From Begonia masoniana (lineage: Eukaryota > Streptophyta > Magnoliopsida > Cucurbitales > Begoniaceae), in NCBI GenBank assembly GCA_022432975.1, contig CM039510.1, forward strand, positions 13,775,381 to 13,839,380: 64,000 bases of DNA. The letters run 5' to 3'. Positions 55,080 through 64,000 of the stretch are shown in pieces. How positions within the stretch are numbered: the first letter of the stretch is position 1; the number at the start of each line of letters is the position of its first letter. A program made the position numbers and the translations under genes. The notes under the pieces are model-generated. The model had not been told where the DNA came from. It ran no database searches and worked only from the letters and a program-made list of their open reading frames with translations.

Positions 55080-57149
55080 TGTTGGGAATAATGTGCCCAA
55101 CAAGCAAATGTTATGAACATTTTTTATTGCTGTAATTAACAAATAATTTTTATGATTAATTTTTATGTTTGCATTATTAGATATGCTTTATAAATTCAAA
55201 GAAAAATCCTTGATTATTTGTGCAATTTTAAATTTACATATATGTTGATATATGTGGGATTAAATTTAAAAAGAAATAATCATAATAGTCCATGACTTAT
55301 ATTTGAAGTAAAGGATCTTCAAATTAATAAAGTCATAAATACAGTTCACTTCGTTGAGAACGTATAGTCAAATCCCGACTATATATGTAGTGACATAAAG
55401 TGATTGTATTTTATATAATATGATTATATAGGACTGGACCAGATGAAATTATATTGTTCTTATAATATCCGTTAAATAAAGAACAATTAATTTTATCATA
55501 ATGATGGTCATATGTGTATGATCTTAATTCATTGTATTTAGTAGACTCCTATTTCATTTTAATTTATTCTTTGATTTACTCGGTATAGTTTTGTATGAGT
55601 TACATTACATAAACCTTGTATTTTGGGAATAAATTAAATGAGTAGCTGGGAATGCTAACATTGATACAATGAAATCCATAATATAAGATTCCCTTGTTTG
55701 TTAGTTCAGGGATTGAATAATTAGCGCGCAAATTCATAAATGTTATGAATTAATTATTCAATCAAGAACTAATGGTAGTCAAGGATAAAGATGTAATATG
55801 AGAGGTTAACGGATTTTATACCTAGCTCTATTACGAATCTTAATGGAGGATTAATACATATGTAATGACTATATCAATGGACATTACTTTGAGTAAATAT
55901 ACTCTATAGTTCTAAGAGTGCAACTCTAGGTATTTAGTGGAATTACTCTAGAGTTAATAATTGTGTTATTTAATATAAAGAGTTTATATTAATTAACAAA
56001 TATTATTGGAGCTTAGAACTATAGGTCCATCGGTCCCACTGTTATCTTATATCACTATTTAATTTCCATGTTATAAGAATAAATATATAAATGATTAATA
56101 AAGATTAATCATTTATAAACACTCATTTGAATATATTGTTATTCAAAATATATAAATAGTTTTTATATTTTGAATTCAAAATAAAATATCTCATTAGATG
56201 AAATATTTTTAAGGGATTTGAATTAGATTTGAAGAATCTCATCAGATGAGATTTGATCTTCAAATTGAAAGTTAGTTATGTAACAAACTATCAAATCAGA
56301 TTTTTGAAATTTGAATATAAGTAGATCTGAAAATCTGATTATATTAGATTTGATCTACAATTGACTTATAGTTTGTTTACTATTTAAAAGTAGATCTGAA
56401 GAATCTCATAAGATGAAATTGTCTTGAAAAGTAGTTTCATAAATATATTCTAAAACTGTTTTTAGATTATATGATTAATTGATAAATTGATTTATTAGAT
56501 AAATCAACTTCTAATCAAATTAGATTGATTAGATAAGATTTATTTTTTAAAAATTAGTTTTTATTAAAATAAATCTAAAAAATAATTTTAAAACGATCTA
56601 TAAAATGTCAAAGGTTATTTGACAGGCGACTGACAACGAACTCGAAAACACAAACTCCATAGAGAGGAAACGGTGTGACCTTGCCGTATTCGATTTTAGA
56701 AAACCTGTTTTTCCTAAGATCGACAGAGAGACGTCTCATGTGTTGAGAACACGTCTCTCCACAAATATAAGAGTGTGTTATTCTTGTACGAGAGACGCCC
56801 ACACGTCAGGAGATTAAGTGTAACGATCTTCAGAGAACGACTCGGACGTATCAAAGTCTTCGGGAAAAACACTGATCCTGAGTTAAAGCTGTTAAGATCA
56901 GACGGGAGTACCTGAGTAAAAAGCGTTGCTCCAAAAAGGTATTCCTTTTATTATTTCCCCAATCTAAATTCTAATAATTTTTCTCAATGTAAATTGTTTT
57001 ACATTTTGAAAAATACTATTCTCAAACTTTTAGACTAACGATCAAACTTATGGTTTTTGTTGATTTTAAAATAGTTTTAAAGTCACAGGGTAACGCATGT
57101 CACTATTATTAGTGAATTCCGCCATGCGTAGGAACCTCGAAAACCAACA
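55080..57149 (+). repeat. Left LTR of the young copia element
   Basis: Its end CCAACA lies 2 bases before the PBS, and its start is an inverted match (TGTTGG). It contains purine-rich and AT-rich stretches but no tandem arrays, unlike the chromovirus LTRs. Confidence 0.95.
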
Positions 57150-57151
57150 AT

Positions 57152-57163
57152 TGGTATCAGAGA
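57152..57163 (+). other. Primer-binding site of the young copia element
   Basis: TGGTATCAGAGA matches the initiator-Met tRNA type and follows the LTR end by two bases. Confidence 0.9.
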
Positions 57164-58535
57164 GAGGTTTTATTAGTCTAAAATATTTTTGATGATACAA
57201 TTTAATGTAAATTGTGATATGTGTTAGAATTAGATTTTCTGCATTATATAATTTATGAATATATTGTGGATGTATGTTTTGCATGGCATGAAATAGTGAT
57301 CGAAATTATGTCGGTTGTTTGGGTTAGGATTTATTTGATTTACATATTTTTCTTTACTGTCAAATTTGTAATCCTACAATGAAGATCGAAGACTTCAAAG
57401 CCAAGGATGGAGTTTTCGTCAAAGATTTGATCTATTGACGAAAATTGATGATGTTGCCCAATCAGATATGAATTCACAAATTTGATTTGTGAATTTTTGA
57501 AGCGATCATTGGATGAGGCGGTTACGAAAAGACGAAGATTAGGAATCTTAGTTTTATTTATTTTAATTTTGGGGTTGTAATTTTAGAAATACCCAAAGGT
57601 CAACCCGGTCACTATTTCATTTATTTTTATGTTGATATAATTTGTTATATTGCCATGCATTCACATGTCATATAGATTATGCATGTTTAGGTTTATTTTT
57701 AAATTTCTCACATATCATGCATTTAAACATTATTTAAATTGCATAATGATTTAATAAAGAGTTTATTAAATAAATTAGTTTTAATTTGATTAAAACTAAT
57801 ATTGATTCATTTTAATGAATTATGTGAGAATATAAAAATAAAGTAATTTTTTTTTTAATTTGTTAAAAATTTACTTTATTTTTAGAAAATTCAAGTAATT
57901 TGATTATTTGAAATTATTAATTTTATAATATGATTATAAGATTAATAATTAAGTATTGATAAATTAATATGATTAATTTATCGATACCAAGGAATATTTG
58001 ATATTCGATAATCACTAATTCAAAATAATGAGTGGGAGCGGGAAGTTAGGCGTAACATCCCATGGTCTCCGCTGTTGGCACAACACCGTGAGATCTAAGT
58101 GGGGCTCCGAGATGACTTTGATTTTCATCCTCCCTACGGAGAGTGTTCACTTAGGTCAATACCAAGGTTGGTCTCCTAGAGATAGGATATATGAAATGTA
58201 TTTTATAGTTGTCCGACCCTACGGCGGCGACTATAAGTTAAGTTTCATAAATCCAAAACAGTGGGTTACACTCATGAAAATATAACTAAACGTGTTAGTT
58301 ATATTTTGACCAAAATTTTCGGTAAGTTAATAAATTTCGAAAATATGAGATATTTTGAGTAAATTTATTAATTGATAATATTTCTACCCTAAGGTGATTT
58401 ATTATGTTATCGAGGCTATAGTAGCATTTACATATTTTTGTGATTAGCATGTTCATGCATCATACTAGCATGCCATAACATTTTGAATTTTATAGCATAA
58501 AATTGATTATAATTTTATTTATTTATTACAGCATC
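57164..58535 (+). other. Long leader of the young copia element
   Basis: An 85-codon ORF at 58028-58285 (MSGSGKLGVTSHGLRC start) has no domain that I recognise and may be leader structure. A donor-like CGGTAAGTTAAT at 58319-58330 and an acceptor-like TTATTTATTACAG ending at 58531 would define an intron of about 210 bp ending five bases before the gag ATG. Confidence 0.55.
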
Positions 58536-61500
58536 ATGTCTCAATTAATGATAAATTTGCTTGCGACTGAAAAGCTTGACGGCGACAATTTTGTAAAGTG
58601 GAAAAAGAATTTGAATCTCATTCTCGTGCATGACAACTTGAAATTCGTACTGACGGAGGAATGTCCTCCTACTCCTGCTACTAATGCTCAACGGACTCTG
58701 AAAGATGCTTATGATACATGGATCAAAGCAAATGTCAAAGCCCGTTGTTATTTGCTTGCAACCATGTCTGATGTTCTCAGTGCAAAATTCGAGAACTGTG
58801 AGACTGCTTATGAGATAATGGAGTCTCTTCAAGGCATGTTTGGCAGACCGTCTGACCAAGCCCGACATGAAGCAATAAAGAGAGTTATGAACTCTAAGAT
58901 GAAAGCAGGAGTCCCCGTACGTCAACATGTTCTGATGATGATCAGTACTATTCATGAAGCTGAAATTAATGGAGCTCATATTGATGAGGCAACCCAAGTG
59001 GGCATGATTTTAGAAAGCCTTAGCCCACAATTTCTCCAGTTCAAAAGCAATTATTTCATGAATAAATTGAGTTATGATTTGACTCAGTTGCTGAATGAGC
59101 TGACCATTTTTTAGTCTATTTCTGTGGATAAGAAGAGTGAAGCAAATGTTGTGGAACCTTCTTCATCCAATTCTTCTCTTAAGAAGAGAAAGAAATTCCA
59201 GAAACAGGCCAAGGGTAAAAAGGGCCAACAACAGGGAGCCCAGAAGCTCAAGAAAAAGAACAAGTTAAACAAGAGAAGCTCGGACCATTTAAAGCCCAAA
59301 GGAAAATGTTTTCATTGTGGGGTAGATGGCCATTGGAAGAGAAATTGCAAGCAGTATCTCGAGGAGCTGAAAAAGCAAAAAGGTAAATTTGATTTACTAG
59401 TTACTGAGTCTTGTTTGATTGAAAGTGATTTATCACCCTGGATAATTGATTCAGGTGCGACTAATCATGTTTGTTGTTCTTTGCAGATGCTAAACTCCTA
59501 CAGGAGACTAGCTGATGGAGAATTCACCCTCAGAGTTGGCAACGGGGCGGTTGTTTCAGCTTCAGCAGTGGGAGAAGCCAAAATTTATTTTGAGAACAAT
59601 AAATTTTTGTTTTTAGAAAACATTTATTTTATTCCGGGGTTTACTAGAAATCTCATTTCTATTTCTCGAATAATTGAACAATTATATGCTATTTCTTTTA
59701 AAAATAATGCAGTTATTATTTCTCGAAATGGTTTGAATATTTGTTCAGGCTCAATGGAAAATGGGCTTTATATGATAAGGCCCATCATAAGTTCATCACT
59801 GTTGAATACTGAAATGTTCAAAGTTGAATTGCCGAAATCCAAGAAGCAAAAGATTTCTTATACTGATGATACATATCTTTGGCACCTAAGACTTGGTCAT
59901 ATTAATCTTGATAGAATTAACAGACTTGTTAAGGATGGTCCTTTAAAAGATCTAACCGTTGGATCTTTACCTGTCTGTGAATCATGTCTAGAAGGTAAAA
60001 TGACCAAGAGGTCCTTTATTGGAAAGGGCCAAAGGGCTCAAGAAACACTTGAGCTGATACATTCAGATGTATGTGGCCCAATATCTACACGGGCCAGAGG
60101 TGGCTATGAGTACTTTCTGACATTCATAGATGATTACTCAAGATATGGATATACTTACCTGATTCAGCTTAAGTCTGAAACTTTTAGAAAGTTTCAAGAT
60201 TTTAAAGCTGAAGTTGAGAACAAATTAGGTAAGACAATCAAGTGTCTTCGATCAGATCGAGGTGGTGAGTACCTTGACAGTGAATTCAAGGATTATCTGT
60301 TAGAAAATGGGATAGTATCCCAACTAACAGCACCAGGCACACCTCAGCAGAATGGTGTTGCTGAAAGAAGAAATCGAACATTGCTTAATATGGTAAGATC
60401 CATGATGAGCTATTCTTCTCTTCCAAAATCGTTTTGGGGATATGCTTTACAAACAGCAACCTACATACTTAATGTAGTTCCATCTAAGTCTATACCTAAA
60501 ACACCATTTGAGTTGTGGAGTGGTCACAAACCTAGTTTGAGACACTTTCGCATATGGGGTTGTCCAGCACATGTGCTAGTAGGTAAGACCGGGAAGTTGG
60601 AACCAAGAACTGAGGTTTGCATGTTTGTTGGATATCCGGTAAGCACGAGAGGAGGTTTGTTTTATAGTCCTCAAGATAATAAGGTATTTGTATCGACAAA
60701 TGCCACATTTCTTGAACATGACTATATAACAAATTACAAACCTCATAGTAAGATTGTCTTACAAGAGATTCAATCTGACCAGGTTAGACCGGTTACAACA
60801 ACAGTTGTTGATCCACAAGTTACAAGAAACACCACTCTTTCTAGTCAACCTATCATTACACTTCGTCGTAGCGATAGGGTAGTGCGACTACCATCTCGAT
60901 ATCGACACGATGGTGAAGCACAAGTTGCTATCACCGATGATGGGAAGGATGATCCATTGACATATAGATGTGCAATGGAAGACTCTGACAAAGAAGCATG
61001 GCTTGAAGCTATGAAACTTGAAATGGAATCTATGTATTCCAACTCAGTCTGGGATCTTGTAGATTTACCTGAAGGGGTAAAACCCATTGGGTGTAAATGG
61101 ATCTACAAGAGGAAACTTGGAATAGACGGGAATGTAGAGACATTCAAAGCTAGACTGGTGGCTAAGGGTTATACCCAAAAAGAAGGGATTGACTATGAAG
61201 AAACCTTCTCACCAGTGGCAATGCTTAAATCTATTCGTATTCTGCTTTCCATAGCTGCTCATTATGATTATGAGATTTGGCAGATGGACGTCAAGACAGC
61301 TTTTTTGAATGGCTATCTTGAGGAGACTATCTATATGAGCAGCCAGAGGGTTTCATAGCACAGGATGCAAAACAAAAGGTTTGTAAATTGCATAGGTCTA
61401 TTTATGGACTCAAGCAAGCATCCAGGTCATGGAATATGAGATTTGATGATGCGATCAAATCTTATGGATTTGTGCAATGTCTTGATGAGTCTTGTGTATA

Positions 61501-62527
61501 CAAGCTCTTCAAGGAGAAGCAAGTGGTTTTTCTAATTCTTTATGTCGATGATATTCTACTTATTGGGAATAATGTAGTATTATTATCAGACATAAAAGCT
61601 TGGTTGGCTAAGCAATTCCAAATGAAAGATTTGGGAGAAGCGAGCTATATTCTTGGGATTCGTCTATTTAGAGATCGCAAGAATAAGTTGTTAGCCTTGT
61701 CTCAGGCATTGTATATTGACAAGATGCTTGTCAGATATTCAATGCAGAACTCCAAGAAAGGTAATTTACCTTCTCGTCATGGAGTTACTCTTTCTAAGAA
61801 GCAGTGTCCTGACACGCCTCAAAAGGAAGAGGATATGAGACGCTATCCATATGCATCAGCAGTTGGTAGCTTGATGTATGCTATGTTATGCACAAGACCT
61901 GACATTTGCTATGCAGTAGGGATAGTTAGCCGTTTTCAGTCTAATCCAGGATTAGATCACTGGATAGCAGTTAAACACATTCTCAAGTATCTTAGGAGAA
62001 CGAGAAATTATATGCTTGTATATTCTGGTAGGGATTTGATTCCTACAGGATATACAGATTCTGATTTTCAATCTGATATAGATGATCGAAAGTCGATATC
62101 TGGATCAGTATTTACTCTTGGTGGTGGAGCCATTGTTTGGAGAAGTACCAAACAAGGAGGAGTTTCTGACTCGACTATGGAAGCCGAGTACATAGCTGCT
62201 TCAGAAGCAGCTAAAGAAGCTGTTTGGCTCCGCAAGTTCTTTAGTGATCTGGAAGTTGTTCCAGATATAAATAAACCACTCACACTTTATTGTGATAATA
62301 GTGGTGCAGTGGCGAATTCTAAAGAACCGAGAAGCCACAAAAGATCAAAGCATATAGAAAGAAAATATCATCTGATTAGAGAGATCGTGCAACGTGGAGA
62401 CGTCGCCGTTTTGAAGATTCCAACCACTGAGAATCTTGCAGATCCCTTCACCAAGACATTGCCTGCAAAGAGTTTTGATAAACATCTTGAAGGATTAGGG
62501 ATTAGAGACATGTCTCATTTGCTTTAG
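58536..62527 (+). pseudogene. Ty1/copia Gag-Pol polyprotein, one stop and one single-base deletion
   Basis: From ATG 58536 (MSQLMINLLATEKLDG) gag shows the UBN2-type domain and ends at TAG 59112-59114, in frame with pol. Then follow the CCHC knuckle [14 protein letters not shown] (59307-59348), protease DSGATNH (59448), pre-integrase [12 protein letters not shown] (59883), integrase with [12 protein letters not shown] (60254) and [13 protein letters not shown], and RT from about 61000. One base is missing after 61337 (ATGAGCAGCC, expected ATGGAGCAG), which shifts the frame to TAG at 61356. RT resumes with YVDDILL (61541-61561), RNase H with TMEAEYIAASEA (about 62176-62211), ending at TAG 62525-62527. 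Confidence 0.93.
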
Positions 62528-62541
62528 GGCAAGTGGGAGAT

Positions 62542-64000
62542 TGTTGGGAATAATGTGCCCAACAAGCAAATGTTATGAACATTTTTTATTGCTGTAATTA
62601 ACAAATAATTTTTATGATTAATTTTTATGTTTGCATTATTAGATATGCTTTATAAATTCAAAGAAAAATCCTTGATTATTTGTGCAATTTTAAATTTACA
62701 TATATGTTGATATATGTGGGATTAAATTTAAAAAGAAATAATCATAATAGTCCATGACTTATATTTGAAGTAAAGGATCTTCAAATTAATAAAGTCATAA
62801 ATACAGTTCACTTCGTTGAGAACGTATAGTCAAATCCCGACTATATATGTAGTGACATAAAGTGATTGTATTTTATATAATATGATTATATAGGACTGGA
62901 CCAGATGAAATTATATTGTTCTTATAATATCCGTTAAATAAAGAACAATTAATTTTATCATAATGATGGTCATATGTGTATGATCTTAATTCATTGTATT
63001 TAGTAGACTCCTATTTCATTTTAATTTATTCTTTGATTTACTCGGTATAGTTTTGTATGAGTTACATTACATAAACCTTGTATTTTGGGAATAAATTAAA
63101 TGAGTAGCTGGGAATGCTAACATTGATACAATGAAATCCATAATATAAGATTCCCTTGTTTGTTAGTTCAGGGATTGAATAATTAGCGCGCAAATTCATA
63201 AATGTTATGAATTAATTTATTCAATCAAGAACTAATGGTAGTCAAGGATAAAGATGTAATATGAGAGGTTAACGGATTTTATACCTAGCTCTATTACGAA
63301 TCTTAATGGAGGATTAATACATATGTAATGACTATATCAATGGACATTACTTTGAGTAAATATACTCTATAGTTCTAAGAGTGCAACTCTAGGTATTTAG
63401 TGGAATTACTCTAGAGTTAATAATTGTGTTATTTAATATAAAGAGTTTATATTAATTAACAAATATTATTGGAGCTTAGAACTATAGGTCCATCGGTCCC
63501 ACTGTTATCTTATATCACTATTTAATTTCCATGTTATAAGAATAAATATATAATGATTAATAAAGATTAATCATTTATAAACACTCATTTGAATATATTG
63601 TTATTCAAAATATATAAATAGTTTTTATATTTTGAATTCAAAATAAAATATCTCATTAGATGAAATATTTTTAAGGGATTTGAATTAGATTTGAAGAATC
63701 TCATCAGATGAGATTTGATCTTCAAATTGAAAGTTAGTTATGTAACAAACTATCAAATCAGATTTTTGAAATTTGAATATAAGTAGATCTGAAAATCTGA
63801 TTATATTAGATTTGATCTACAATTGACTTATAGTTTGTTTACTATTTAAAAGTAGATCTGAAGAATCTCATAAGATGAAATTGTCTTGAAAAGTAGTTTT
63901 CATAAATATATTCTAAAAACTGTTTTAGATTATATGATTAATTGATAAATTGATTTATTAGATAAATCAACTTCTAATCAAATTAGATTTGATTAGATAA
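62542..64000 (+). repeat. Right LTR of the young copia element (partial)
   Basis: It is the first 1,459 bases of the LTR, practically the same as 55080 onward. Differences seen are single-base length changes, for example at 63216 (TTTATT against TTATT), 63552 (ATATAATG against ATATAAATG) and 63898 (GTTTTC against GTTTC). Confidence 0.95.

Larger units (their letters stand above)
55080..64000 (+). mobile_element. Young Ty1/copia retrotransposon, nearly intact, 3' LTR cut by window end
   Basis: Left LTR 55080-57149 (2,070 bp, TGTTGG...CCAACA), PBS, 1.4 kb leader, gag-pol 58536-62527, purine tract AAGTGGGAGATTG just before the right LTR, which begins at 62542 and is cut at 64000. Over the shared 1,459 bp the LTRs differ only by a few single-base length changes in homopolymers, so insertion was very recent. 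Only two lesions break the polyprotein. Confidence 0.96.

Overview
This window is nuclear DNA from a flowering plant, most likely a eudicot. The evidence is one spliced host gene with a plant-specific conserved upstream ORF, 5S-bearing Cassandra TRIM elements, chromovirus and Ty1/copia retrotransposons primed by initiator-Met tRNA, and captured fragments of two plant genes. I cannot name the species from sequence alone. Only one intact host gene is convincing: a class B heat-shock factor (HsfB1/TBF1 type) at 37349-38875, with two overlapping uORFs in its leader. Nearly everything else is nested mobile DNA.

Layout. 1-2620: minus-strand chromovirus LTR plus PBS, cut by the window edge. 2621-4480: LTR-like and unassigned sequence. 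4481-10701: an old, broken Ty3/gypsy chromovirus, split inside integrase by a 2.8 kb solo LTR (6909-9729). A 1.1 kb piece spanning the LTR/integrase junction is tandemly duplicated (9579-11870). About 11870-19891: a truncated minus-strand Ty1/copia element. It holds a four-level nest: a Mutator-type MITE (13550-16480), a Pack-MULE (14079-16151) with pieces of a PNSB1-like gene and of the gibberellin gene KAO (CYP88A), and a Cassandra TRIM (14857-15771) inside the KAO exon. A second Cassandra (18521-19342) sits in the copia LTR. 19892-21969: gypsy debris and LTR-like repeats.

21970-33029: a structurally complete Ty3/gypsy chromovirus of about 11 kb with 3 kb LTRs, a 50-bp hairpin minisatellite in each LTR, and a Cassandra solo LTR in the right one. 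Its coding region is dead. 33844-36123: a TRIM whose internal domain resembles Cassandra but which lacks 5S sequence; it carries an unrelated solo LTR (34158-35751) with a 72-bp-periodic GATCGATC palindrome array. 36900-38920: the HsfB1 gene. 39301-42645: a minus-strand non-autonomous copia-type element coding only for Gag and protease. 44271-45117: an intact copy of the Mutator MITE. 45920-55079: an Athila-like remnant holding a solo LTR (47530-54335), which holds another solo LTR (48049-52166) packed with a 61-bp tandem repeat. 55080-64000: a very young, nearly intact Ty1/copia element, its 3' LTR cut by the window end.

The most notable signals are: (i) the nested Pack-MULE with KAO and PNSB1 pieces; (ii) the conserved-peptide uORF in front of HsfB1; (iii) a short LTR hairpin with compensatory base changes among chromovirus LTR families, in fixed order with a splice-donor module and GATCGATC palindromes; and (iv) the Cassandra-like TRIM without 5S. 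All calls come from reading the sequence; no database search was possible.
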